Below, piece after piece: positions 15,762 through 24,210 of a DNA stretch of 36,608 nt. Under the pieces are notes generated by a model. The model did no database searches and was not told where the DNA came from. It saw nothing but the letters and a program-made list of their open reading frames with translations. The position numbers and the translations under genes are program-made. The stretch is from Berkiella sp964502705 (lineage in GTDB: Bacteria; Pseudomonadota; Gammaproteobacteria; Berkiellales; Berkiellaceae): contig CAZCXZ010000021.1 of NCBI GenBank assembly GCA_964502705.1, positions 1 to 36,608 on the forward strand. The letters are read 5' to 3'. Within the stretch, counting starts at the first letter, position 1, and each line of letters opens with the position of its first letter.

Positions 15762-17993
15762 ATGGACCCTGCTGATAATAAACGATTAAATGCTTGGGGA
15801 AAGATAAAAAAGTCCTTTGGAAATTTTGCTGATCTACGTTTTAAAGATGGTTTTAGAGCAATAACACAGCTTGGTGCAGAAGCGCTCTCGGCAGCAGTAA
15901 GCTATGCAGGTGGGTTTGAACTATACAATGTGTTACGTAACCCTAATTTAAAATTGCGACAAAAAATATTTCCGACTATAGGATACAGCTTGGGTCTTCT
16001 GGTCGGTATTCCAGCAGTTGTTGCCTTGATTGCGGGATCGGCCACCTTATTACCCCCATTTTTGTTTGCAGCATCTGTGGTTTGCGTTATTAGAAACGTT
16101 GGAACCTATCTAGAAGAACGAGCTGAAAGAAATAATTTGCGTAAAGAATTAATTAATGCAAAACAACTGCATCATAAAATTGAAAAGGCCCAATTAACAG
16201 ATCATGAAAAAACACTATTACTGAATCATATTTTAAATCAGCGTCATATTTATTTAGAGTTGTACGACTTGCGGAGCAGGGTGATAGCTTCAAGTCAAAT
16301 GAGCGTTGAACAAAAGCTACAAGCGGTTGAGGAATTAAATGCGACAATTGAGCAATTTTCCAAAGGTGAATTACACAAAATTGACATCGATAAGCTGCAA
16401 GCCATTTCGCCGCTAAGCAGAGATTTAAGCTCTCGAGCAGAAAAAATAAATATGCAGTTAGAGTCCTATGCGCAAGACGCTTTAGCCATTAAACAGATTA
16501 AAATGCCTAAATCACTCCATGCGTTAATTGAGCGCTATCAATTTACACAGGAAAATATTTACTCGCAAGACTTGCCACTCAAAGTTAAAGAAGAAATCGT
16601 TTTAATGTTAGAAGGTAAAAAATTAAGAAGCAGTGCATTAAATGATTTATATTTGCGTGTGGGACAACATTACCTGAATAATACCGCCTTAGATCAATTA
16701 AAAGTTCAAGATGATAATCGCAAGCTAAAATTGATGAAATATGTCAAAGATGAAGCCCAGTTAAGCGATGCTGTCAATTTTTATCAAAAACCTAGAGAGG
16801 TTTATACCGCGTTATCGGCATTAAAAAATACCTTAGCGCAATTTGATTTTGGTGATGACAGACAAGTTGAGAAATCAGCACTGTTATTTGATCTTGAAAA
16901 AGTGATTGTTGGGTTTAAAAATGATCCGGCAATGAGCGAATATTGGCTATCGCAATTCAACGATAAATTTAGCAGAGTAGGGCCACCCGCAGAGCAGGCG
17001 CTCCTGGGTGTTAGACAAGAATTGGCATCATATGATCGTTTGGTTCAACGGTATAAACAGTGCAGCTTATTCGTAGCACAAGCGAATTTGCAGCAATTAG
17101 CAAATCGAACCCCCGCTGAACAAAAGGAACTCTTTAAAATCAATCAATTAATTAAATCATTAGAAGAACATCAATTAAATAGCTTGCAGCAATTTTCAAG
17201 TCAGCATGGTTTGCAGTTTGCTTCACCGAACGTTCACCATAATCATCATAAGTACGATTTGATTAAAACGGCATCTGATAAAATTGACGGGAAATGGAAT
17301 ATCTCTCAACGATTGAAACAGGTCGGTAAAGCAGCAAAGTCACGCGCCTTAAATAACTTATTCAAAGGGCAGGATCCGGCTCAATTAGAGACACAAGGTG
17401 AGTTAAGCGAAGGTAAAAGTCAAATCCAAGATACCTTTAAAACGCGCTACCACAATATGTTTGTGTTGATGGATAAAAAGCAACGATTGAATTACTTAGA
17501 AAAAAGTGTCCCAAGACGCATGGTGAATATTGGTTTGGCAGCTGTCGTTGCACTAGCCAGTTTAGCAACCACCTTTTTGATCCCTGCAATCGCATCACCT
17601 GCCGCGCCGGCAGCAGCAACTGCGACAGTGGTGATTGGGGCGATTGCGACAGGTTTGGTTGCCGCATCAGCGCTGAACAGCGCAGATCTCATTCGAACTG
17701 AATTAAAAGGAAAAATGAAAGTCGAACAAGCGAGAGCGCATATTAAGGAGGCGATTGTTCCTAGTCTCGGTAAACAACATAAGAACGTGGTCGATGATAA
17801 AAGGGTAAATACCCCCCAAGAGGCTATAGCGCAGCCCATTTTACCTTTGGAATCGCTGACGCACAGTGAACATCGTAGCATGCATGATGCATTACTGGCT
17901 GAAATTAGAGATCATTCCAAACTACGCACGTCTGCCAAAACGAACAACAATCAAAACGAAGAAGAACCGATTCATCACGAAAAACTGCATTAA
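15762..17993 (+). CDS. 743-residue orphan protein with two membrane blocks
   Basis: Not recognised. Residues 73-111 (starting IGYSLGLLVGIPAVVALIAG) and 588-638 are long hydrophobic blocks, each able to make a membrane hairpin. Between them lie about 470 residues of soluble, strongly helical sequence with coiled-coil character (for example 112-200 and 410-475) and a His cluster VHHNHHKYD at 491-499. The C-terminal 100 residues are polar and end NNNQNEEEPIHHEKLH, with three Glu at positions -9 to -11; an acidic E-block near the end is one feature of Dot/Icm (type IVB) substrates. No signal peptide. AAGG lies about 9 bases before the ATG. Membrane-remodelling or effector roles are guesses. Confidence 0.7.
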   Translation: MDPADNKRLNAWGKIKKSFGNFADLRFKDGFRAITQLGAEALSAAVSYAGGFELYNVLRNPNLKLRQKIFPTIGYSLGLLVGIPAVVALIAGSATLLPPFLFAASVVCVIRNVGTYLEERAERNNLRKELINAKQLHHKIEKAQLTDHEKTLLLNHILNQRHIYLELYDLRSRVIASSQMSVEQKLQAVEELNATIEQFSKGELHKIDIDKLQAISPLSRDLSSRAEKINMQLESYAQDALAIKQIKMPKSLHALIERYQFTQENIYSQDLPLKVKEEIVLMLEGKKLRSSALNDLYLRVGQHYLNNTALDQLKVQDDNRKLKLMKYVKDEAQLSDAVNFYQKPREVYTALSALKNTLAQFDFGDDRQVEKSALLFDLEKVIVGFKNDPAMSEYWLSQFNDKFSRVGPPAEQALLGVRQELASYDRLVQRYKQCSLFVAQANLQQLANRTPAEQKELFKINQLIKSLEEHQLNSLQQFSSQHGLQFASPNVHHNHHKYDLIKTASDKIDGKWNISQRLKQVGKAAKSRALNNLFKGQDPAQLETQGELSEGKSQIQDTFKTRYHNMFVLMDKKQRLNYLEKSVPRRMVNIGLAAVVALASLATTFLIPAIASPAAPAAATATVVIGAIATGLVAASALNSADLIRTELKGKMKVEQARAHIKEAIVPSLGKQHKNVVDDKRVNTPQEAIAQPILPLESLTHSEHRSMHDALLAEIRDHSKLRTSAKTNNNQNEEEPIHHEKLH

Positions 17994-18006
17994 TTCACCT
18001 AATCGT

Positions 18007-18909
18007 TTACTTATGTAAAGCAACTCGCGGTTTGTGTCGCTTTGTGTTGGGCTCTACAGCGGTTTTAGTAGTGCGTGATAAATGCTTTTTTAATGGTAAG
18101 CGGGATGGTGCTTTGTTATCTAAAACCGCCTCAGCCGTGGCAACGGGGGTGGGCGTCACAAAAAATCCACAAAACGACTGCCAGAGCGATTGCGAAGATG
18201 ACGGGGTTGTAGGTTTAGCGCCTAACGGCTCTTTAACACGTTTAACCTGCACGCGCGACAAGCGATGTTTAACGGGTAATGGCTGCACAGCGTTTTTGTT
18301 CGGAGCAGGCAAAGTGGTTTTTGTGGCAGTCACTTTCACGATTTCAGGTGATGCTTTCGATAAGTTATTTTTCACAGGCGTAGGTGTAGGCGTAGTGACT
18401 TGAATATGGGATTTGGGTTCTGTTTTAAATTCAGCCTTATCATCGGTTTTGATCTCGCCTGCAAAAAAGCGATAGGACTTTTCAAATCCGCTTTTTAGAC
18501 TGTTCCAGGCATTATTAGGCAATTCAGTGACCTGCGACACACCATTGGACACTTTCTGATAGGCATCTACGGTTTTATTGGCGGCGTTGACCGCTAGGTT
18601 AACGGGTTGTTCAATGAGATAGCCAAGAAAACCGCCTAGCACCATGGTGATAGGACCTAAGGAGGCACCGCCGATAAAAAAGCCGACCAACGACCCAATA
18701 AGCAGCATTCTATGAGCGTTAAACCACTCTTCAATATTTTGAGGGTAAAGAATGGCGGCTGAAAGTCCTGCGACAGCCGCAATAAGGTAAGCTGCTGTTA
18801 CCCCAGCCGTTAATGTGATGCCCACTATCACAATCCCAAGGGTCAATAGGCCATATTTTTTTAATTCGGAATCATGTTGCTGAATGTCTGCTTGTGAACC
18901 ACCTAACAT
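18007..18909 (-). CDS. orphan membrane protein with basic, repeat-bearing tail
   Basis: Not recognised. 300 residues. Two hydrophobic blocks at about 20-55 and 68-100 give roughly four membrane spans rich in Gly and Ala. After an amphipathic stretch at 105-150 comes a 150-residue basic, Pro/Thr-rich tail without obvious fold. The tail holds one motif three times, P-(V/L)-K-x-x-L-S-(K/R), at 178-185, 212-219 and 272-279. The start ATG at 18909 has AGAGG upstream and TATAAA just before it. It converges on the 743-residue gene with 13 bases between stops. Both share membrane blocks plus long polar regions, but no sequence similarity is evident. Confidence 0.65.
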   Translation of the reverse strand: MLGGSQADIQQHDSELKKYGLLTLGIVIVGITLTAGVTAAYLIAAVAGLSAAILYPQNIEEWFNAHRMLLIGSLVGFFIGGASLGPITMVLGGFLGYLIEQPVNLAVNAANKTVDAYQKVSNGVSQVTELPNNAWNSLKSGFEKSYRFFAGEIKTDDKAEFKTEPKSHIQVTTPTPTPVKNNLSKASPEIVKVTATKTTLPAPNKNAVQPLPVKHRLSRVQVKRVKEPLGAKPTTPSSSQSLWQSFCGFFVTPTPVATAEAVLDNKAPSRLPLKKHLSRTTKTAVEPNTKRHKPRVALHK

Positions 18910-19045
18910 GGCTGCCTCTTTTATAGTAGTTAATCGACTTTATATTATTATCGTCGACTAGATACCATGTTGCAGTACAAGAGGCTATGCCAAGCAGATT
19001 GTCGTAGTGATTTTCCCGACGAACTGCATAAGTTAGGCGATTATG

Positions 19046-20935
19046 TTATTTATCAAGCACCTTGACCTTAATCGTGTTTGGGATAGCGGTTAACTGTTGA
19101 ATTAAGTTTTCATCCGAGCCACGATTGATATCGGTGATCACATAACCAATATCTTGATTGGTTTTCAAAAACTGCCCTTCAATGTTAGCGCCGGCTTTGG
19201 CGAAGATGCTATTGATTTGCGCTAGGATGCCGGGGACATTCCTATGGATATGGATTAAGCGCAGCGGATAGTTCATGGAAGGTAACGATAATTGTGGAAA
19301 GTTAACGCTACCCGTTGAGCTGCCGGCTAACACATAGTTGCTGAGATTTTTTGACACATAATCACCGATATCTTGTTGAGCTTCTTCGGTGCTACCACCA
19401 ATATGCGGTGTTAAAATAACGTTTTCAAATTGCTGCAAATCGCAGGTGTAGGCGCTCTTCGATTCATGGGGTTCGTTGGGGAACACGTCAATGCCACAAC
19501 CAAATATTTTACCGTCTTTCATGGCATCATTCAGCGCTGCATAGTCGACCGTAAAATCGCGGCTTAAATTCAAAAAGATAGCGCCTTGCTTCATCGCAGA
19601 AAAGGAGTGGGCATTAATGAGATGTAAATTTTCCTTGCGTCCATCGACATGCACCGTAACGACATCGGCTTGGTTCAATAGATCATCTAAATGATGACAA
19701 CGTTTCGCATTTCCAAGTGGTAATTTGTCTTGGATATCATAGAAAATTACATGCATCCCTAAGGCTTCTGCAATAATCGATAGTTGTGAACCTATATTGC
19801 CATAACCAATAATCCCCAGCGTTTTGCCACGAATTTCATGTGCGCCTTGACTTGATTTTTGCCATTGCCCCTTAGCTAACTTGTTACTTAAAGCGGCGGC
19901 ATTACGTGCAAGGAGAATAATTTCAGCTAATGCTAATTCAACGACGCTGCGCGTATTGCTAAAAGGGGCATTAAACACGGCAATCCCTTGAGTGCTTGCG
20001 CTAGCAATATCGATTTGATTCGTGCCAATACAAAATGCCCCAATCGCTTCGAGTTTGGGGCAAGCAGCAATGACTTCACTTCGAACTTCTGTTTTGGAGC
20101 GAATGCCTAAAATACTAACATCGGCTAATTTTGCTTTTAGTTCGCTGTCGGTTAATGCGCCTGGCAGTGCTTCGACATCGAAACCTTGTTCTTTAAAGTG
20201 TTGCACAACAAACGGATGAACATTTTCAAGTAACAGTACTTTTTTGGGTTCTTTGGGCGGTGTAAAGGGTAGGTTGCAAGTGAGAAATAACCCTTCGAGT
20301 TCATTGATCACCGCATCCGCAGCTTCAACAACATTGGTGCGATTTACATTTTCGGTAATGGCAATAAAGGTATTTGCAAGACCGGCCGCTTTGACTTCAT
20401 AGTCATTGTAACCATCGCCAATCATGATCACGTCGCCTTTTAGGGCTAGCTTTTGTACTAGCTTGACTTTACCCTGATCTTGTGCCAGAAGATTGTCTTG
20501 ATCAAAGCCTACGATATCCCCATCAAAATCATAGAGTAAGCGATTCGCGTACACCTGTTCACGTTTGAGTCCAAATGTGCTGATGATTGGCCAAACCAGT
20601 TCTATAAATGCACCAGTAATAATGTGAATATGGTCTGCATTCTTTTGGAAAAAGTCACGGTTTCTTAAAAAAGAAGGCGTGATTTTTTGTCGTAAGATAG
20701 CTAACGCCTCTGCCAGAAAATGGGGGTTCAGATCCAACATTTTCATACGTTCGGTTAAACTCTCGCGATAGGAATATCTCCCTTGCATAGCAAGGTCGGT
20801 AATGTCACGAATTGCTTTAATGCGCTCATTTTTTTCTGGATGGTTGGCAAGTGCGACATCAGCCAATATTTCAAGTGATTCAACTTGAATGAATGTGCTG
20901 TCAAAATCAATTAAATAGACATTATTGTTTGTCAT
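19046..20935 (-). CDS. fused phosphoserine phosphatase / D-3-phosphoglycerate dehydrogenase
   Basis: Single chain of 629 residues joining the last and first enzymes of serine synthesis. Residues 1-220 are a SerB-type HAD phosphatase: LIDFDST (Asp10 nucleophile, Asp12), Glu19, ITGAF (Thr107), and MIGDGYNDYEVKAAG (Asp174). Residues 230-545 are SerA: IRSKTEV, the NAD loop GIIGYGNIGSQ at 375-384, Arg459, Glu488 in DVFPNEP, and His511 in TPHIGGSTEEAQ. Residues 557-629 are an ACT domain with HIHRNVPG, as in the serine feedback site of E. coli SerA. All catalytic residues are present, so both activities are likely. It starts inside the end of ychJ (ATGA overlap). Similar two-domain proteins are, to my memory, known mainly in Bacteroidetes. 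Confidence 0.9.
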   Translation of the reverse strand: MTNNNVYLIDFDSTFIQVESLEILADVALANHPEKNERIKAIRDITDLAMQGRYSYRESLTERMKMLDLNPHFLAEALAILRQKITPSFLRNRDFFQKNADHIHIITGAFIELVWPIISTFGLKREQVYANRLLYDFDGDIVGFDQDNLLAQDQGKVKLVQKLALKGDVIMIGDGYNDYEVKAAGLANTFIAITENVNRTNVVEAADAVINELEGLFLTCNLPFTPPKEPKKVLLLENVHPFVVQHFKEQGFDVEALPGALTDSELKAKLADVSILGIRSKTEVRSEVIAACPKLEAIGAFCIGTNQIDIASASTQGIAVFNAPFSNTRSVVELALAEIILLARNAAALSNKLAKGQWQKSSQGAHEIRGKTLGIIGYGNIGSQLSIIAEALGMHVIFYDIQDKLPLGNAKRCHHLDDLLNQADVVTVHVDGRKENLHLINAHSFSAMKQGAIFLNLSRDFTVDYAALNDAMKDGKIFGCGIDVFPNEPHESKSAYTCDLQQFENVILTPHIGGSTEEAQQDIGDYVSKNLSNYVLAGSSTGSVNFPQLSLPSMNYPLRLIHIHRNVPGILAQINSIFAKAGANIEGQFLKTNQDIGYVITDINRGSDENLIQQLTAIPNTIKVKVLDK

Positions 20936-21342
20936 ATGGAAGTCCCTTTGTGCGGATTCAGCATTTTACCCGCAACGTAATACCATTGTTCATTAATACG
21001 ATGAAATTCGCTTTTTTCACGCATAGTTTTAATTTGACCATTTTCTAAATAGCGCGCTTCAAAGATCACAAAGCCAATCGTTGGCGTTTTTATTTTGTGG
21101 GATGATACCTCTAGTGAAAGCCATTGAATGTTTCCTGCCCAGCGTTCTGTTGCTTCTAAATCAAAGCCATTTGCAGCAACGCCTTTCATGGTTTTTGCAA
21201 TGTAGTTGATGTTTCCGAGGGAATAAGCGGTGTAGCGTGAACGCATCAAAGATTCGGGTGTGGGCGCTGCGATATGGTTATCAATGTACTGACCACAGCA
21301 TTGTTCGTATGGCTTTAAGAGGCCACAGGGGCAAACGTTCAT
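20932..21342 (-). CDS. ychJ: YchJ-family protein (UPF0225) with N-terminal SEC-C motif
   Basis: 136-residue protein of unknown function. The N-terminal CPCGLLKPYEQCCGQYI is the SEC-C zinc-binding pattern. The middle PTPESLMRSRYTAYSLGNINYI is the YchJ signature and is followed by an NTF2-like fold (WLSLEV, FVIFEARY, FHRINEQWYYVAGK). E. coli YchJ (152 residues) has a second SEC-C motif at its C-terminus; here the protein ends with NPHKGTSI instead. It sits 10 bases downstream of the hydrolase gene and overlaps the SerB-SerA start by 4 bases, so it belongs to that operon. Confidence 0.88.
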   Translation of the reverse strand: MNVCPCGLLKPYEQCCGQYIDNHIAAPTPESLMRSRYTAYSLGNINYIAKTMKGVAANGFDLEATERWAGNIQWLSLEVSSHKIKTPTIGFVIFEARYLENGQIKTMREKSEFHRINEQWYYVAGKMLNPHKGTSI

Positions 21343-21352
21343 AACGTGTGTT

Positions 21353-22141
21353 TTAATCCTTGCTTAGGCTCGCCACAAATTGGTTAATGGTATGCCAGTA
21401 CTTTTCATTGGCTACCCTAAACACATCATTATGGGAGGCATTTTCAACCCAATAGGCTTGTTTGGGAGATTTCGCTGCGGCAAATATTTTATGGCCATGC
21501 CAAACAGGAATAACACTATCATGGGTGCCATGGATCAGCAAGATTGGAGACATAACTTGAGGAATTTTATATAGATTCTGATATGGGTCAAAAGGATAAA
21601 TTGGCCAATAGGTGTAAACACGATAAGCCGACACAAAGGGGCTTTCTAGAATAAGTCCTGCGCAACGATGTTTTGAAGCAAGTTCTGTGCTTGGGCCTGT
21701 GCCAAGTGAGCGTCCATAAATAATAATATTCTCAGGTGGCAGGCTTAACTTAGTCGTTAAGTAGTGATAAGCCGCATTAATTGCTTCGTAGGTATTGGCT
21801 TCAGTTGGCTTTCCGGTGCTATTGCCATATCCAGGATAGTCATAAGCTAGCACGGCAAACCCCTGCTGTTTTAAGAGCTGCAAAAATGGCATAAGGCTCG
21901 CTAAGTCTTCAGCATTACCATGGCTAAACAAAATCGTGTAACGGGCGCGATGGTTGGGTAGATAAACTGCAGATAGCTTTTGCTGGTTAGCTAAGGGAAT
22001 AGCAATTTCGTTGAGTAAAGGTTGTTTTGCGGAGCGAGGCGGTTGAAAGAGGATGTTATCGGCAACCAACCAAATGGTTAATCCCAGCATGAGATAACCG
22101 ATAATCAGTATTTTAACGAGCGTTATGATCATATATTTCAT
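21353..22141 (-). CDS. membrane-anchored alpha/beta hydrolase (ABHD17/ABHD13-like)
   Basis: 262 residues. Residues 4-27 form an N-terminal membrane anchor, so the catalytic domain probably faces the periplasm or lies on the inner membrane. The core has LFSHGNAED (oxyanion), YDYPGYGNSTGKPTE, the nucleophile elbow YGRSLGTGP with Ser145, Asp208 in HGTHDSVIP, and His237 in ENASHNDVF, a complete triad. The family includes bacterial relatives of the eukaryotic ABHD17 depalmitoylases and ABHD13; substrate is unknown. It is second in a minus-strand operon, 15 bases after the YiiX-like gene. Confidence 0.85.
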   Translation of the reverse strand: MKYMIITLVKILIIGYLMLGLTIWLVADNILFQPPRSAKQPLLNEIAIPLANQQKLSAVYLPNHRARYTILFSHGNAEDLASLMPFLQLLKQQGFAVLAYDYPGYGNSTGKPTEANTYEAINAAYHYLTTKLSLPPENIIIYGRSLGTGPSTELASKHRCAGLILESPFVSAYRVYTYWPIYPFDPYQNLYKIPQVMSPILLIHGTHDSVIPVWHGHKIFAAAKSPKQAYWVENASHNDVFRVANEKYWHTINQFVASLSKD

Positions 22142-22156
22142 CGGGCAACAAGGTGT

Positions 22157-23164
22157 CTAACCGATGGAAAAACGGTGCAATATCATGTTGAATAATGTCG
22201 TTTTGGTTGGCACCTTTGAAGCCGTTTCAATTATAATCGTTTCATCAAGTTCATGGATCTGGGACGCTTGCGGTACATTTTGTTCATTAACCGTCTGTGC
22301 TTTAGCAAGCTTTTTCTTTTTGAGCTTGGGTTTGGATTTTGGCTTTTCAAGCAAGATCTGTGGATCAATAATGTTGACGCCATCTTGGCTCATTAACCCT
22401 TGTCTATTCCAGGGTAAACTGCGATAGGCGCTATCAGAAAAAGTAATAAAGGGATATTTAATAATTTCAAAATAGGGAGAGTAATCAAAATCTCTTGGTG
22501 TAAAGAGACGGGGATTACGTGCATAAAGCTCTAAGCCGCTTTCTTCATGTTGTTTGACAACGGGTAAAATCGGAAAATCAATGCAAGCAAATGCTTCTGC
22601 GATCATTGTTGAGCAAACGGTTTTGGTAGATTGCCCTGCGTGATGCACAAATAAACTTGAGCGCCAGCGGCGCGGAAATATTGACCAAGGCACTAAAAAG
22701 CGTGCCAGATCGATAATTTGCCGGGTGTCATATTCGGTACCTAATTTGTGAATAGCAAAAGCCGAAACGTGTTGAGCGTCTTGTCTTGATAAGCCACGTG
22801 GACGGCAGATCCGAATATGATCGCCTTTATAATTCTCTAAAGGGCTAACAATCGTCCCTTTACCTAAATAACCCTCAATGACGAGTTGTACGTTCGGATC
22901 GCCATTAAATTTCTTAGCCAATTTATTTCTTAACGCGGTATTGTCGATATCATGCAGCCTGCCAATATAAATGCAGGAATGAGACCAGGAGCTTTGGGTA
23001 ATTTGCTTGATGACTTCGCTGATGCGGCTGCGTCCTTCAATAAGCAGTACATCGCAAGGTCTTAATTCATAACGGATCCGTTCAAAGTCGCATAATGGGA
23101 CTTCATTTGCCGTTCTTTCATCGGTCAACCATTTCACGATACGTTGCGTTAACTTACGAAACAT
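22157..23164 (-). CDS. YiiX/YebB-like permuted NlpC/P60 cysteine hydrolase with basic tail
   Basis: 335 residues. The order of catalytic parts is that of permuted papain-like enzymes: His62 in SSWSHSCIYIG first, Glu98 in LVIEGYLGKG next, and Cys184 in KTVCSTMIAEAF last. The preceding LRPCDVLLIEGRSRISEVIKQ is the usual entry strand of YiiX proteins. No signal peptide is evident. After about residue 265 comes a Lys-rich tail (KPKSKPKLKKKKLAK at 274-288) and a polar C-terminus not usual in YiiX. Permuted family members act as amidases or acyl hydrolases on peptides or lipids; substrate unknown. First gene of the operon running to the SerB-SerA fusion. Confidence 0.8.
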   Translation of the reverse strand: MFRKLTQRIVKWLTDERTANEVPLCDFERIRYELRPCDVLLIEGRSRISEVIKQITQSSWSHSCIYIGRLHDIDNTALRNKLAKKFNGDPNVQLVIEGYLGKGTIVSPLENYKGDHIRICRPRGLSRQDAQHVSAFAIHKLGTEYDTRQIIDLARFLVPWSIFPRRWRSSLFVHHAGQSTKTVCSTMIAEAFACIDFPILPVVKQHEESGLELYARNPRLFTPRDFDYSPYFEIIKYPFITFSDSAYRSLPWNRQGLMSQDGVNIIDPQILLEKPKSKPKLKKKKLAKAQTVNEQNVPQASQIHELDETIIIETASKVPTKTTLFNMILHRFSIG

Positions 23165-23301
23165 GATGGAAAGGGGTCCTATCTCAAGATAAAGACTGGT
23201 TAGATTAAGTGTAGTTCAGTCTGATAAATTATGTCGAACAGATTACTATAAATTAACTCAGGTCTCGCCGGATAAAGCTATCATTAAGACAGGCACCTTC
23301 G

Positions 23302-23307
23302 TATAAT
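23302..23307 (+). promoter_or_regulatory. candidate -10 box (TATAAT) with leaderless start
   Basis: A perfect TATAAT ends 6 bases before the ATG at 23314, which puts the expected transcription start on the A of the start codon. No Shine-Dalgarno precedes the ATG (CGTATAATCGCGCC). The -35 is weak. Confidence 0.45.
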
Positions 23308-23313
23308 CGCGCC

Positions 23314-24210
23314 ATGAAAACAATCGATCGCAGTCAATGGTATGGCGCTTCTTGGAAAGTAGCCGGTTTTGCATGCTATGCAGGGCTGAATGCTATTGCT
23401 CGATATCTTTCGGGTGGGGCGAATACTCAATTAGAGGGGCATCTACCCGTTCCCGTGATTGTATTCTGGCAAGATCTGATTGCCTTGCTACTATTAGTGC
23501 CCTGGATTGTAAAACGGGCCAAAGTTTCGCTGATCCCTTCGCATATTGGTTTGCATTTAGCGCGCGTGGTAGCGTCAGCAATGGCGATTATGGCTTGGTA
23601 CTATACCTTGCTCTATATGCCCATCTCACAAGCAGTTGCCTTGAGTGTGATTGGGCCGATGCTGGGCGTACTAGGTGCTAAAGTGTTTTTAAAAGAACGC
23701 GTTGGCTGGCTACGAGCAGGCATTATTTTACTGAGCTTAAGTGGTGCTTGTTTATTGGTTAAGCCCAACGTGGCATTTTTGAGTAATCAATCTAATACTT
23801 TGGGTTTGTTGTGTCTGGTACTTGCGTCTTCATTTTTTGCAATTGCAAAACTGTTAACCCGTCGCCTAGCGACTTTAGGTGAAACGGCGCAATCACTCAC
23901 CAGTTATTTATTTATATTTATTGTGCCGGTTTCTTTGATCCCCGCCATGGCGAATTGGGTAATGCCACTGGGTGCGCATTTGCCATGGTTATGTTTGGCA
24001 GGGGTGCTCACGGCATTGGCCATTTATTGTGTTAGCTGCGCTTTAGTGCACGCAGAGGTGAGCTTTTTAGCACCATTTGATATTTGTCAGTTTATGCTAA
24101 ATGCTGCGATTGGTTACTTAGCCTTTATGGAGATCCCTTCCCCTTGGGCAATTTGGTTACTTATCGCCTTTTTGGGTTTCACTTTAACAGTCAAACCCAA
24201 ACGAGCTTAA
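23314..24210 (+). CDS. DMT-superfamily EamA transporter
   Basis: Inner-membrane transporter of 298 residues with about ten helices in two EamA halves (about 12-150 and 160-296). YYTLLYMPISQAVALSVIGPMLGVLGAKVFLKERVGWLRAGIILLSLSG is the standard end of the first EamA repeat. The second repeat is less canonical but ends with FMEIPSPWAIWLLIAFLGFTL. The substrate cannot be read from sequence; relatives move amino acids, nucleotide derivatives or S-adenosylmethionine. No other in-frame start fits, and the ATG seems leaderless. Its stop shares the TTAA with the stop of the convergent orphan gene. Confidence 0.87.
   Translation: MKTIDRSQWYGASWKVAGFACYAGLNAIARYLSGGANTQLEGHLPVPVIVFWQDLIALLLLVPWIVKRAKVSLIPSHIGLHLARVVASAMAIMAWYYTLLYMPISQAVALSVIGPMLGVLGAKVFLKERVGWLRAGIILLSLSGACLLVKPNVAFLSNQSNTLGLLCLVLASSFFAIAKLLTRRLATLGETAQSLTSYLFIFIVPVSLIPAMANWVMPLGAHLPWLCLAGVLTALAIYCVSCALVHAEVSFLAPFDICQFMLNAAIGYLAFMEIPSPWAIWLLIAFLGFTLTVKPKRA

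Noticed and set aside
18032..18403. 123-codon plus-strand frame with Val/Gly/Phe-rich sequence
   Set aside because: Antisense to the basic tail of the 300-residue membrane protein, which has a proper start and ribosome site.
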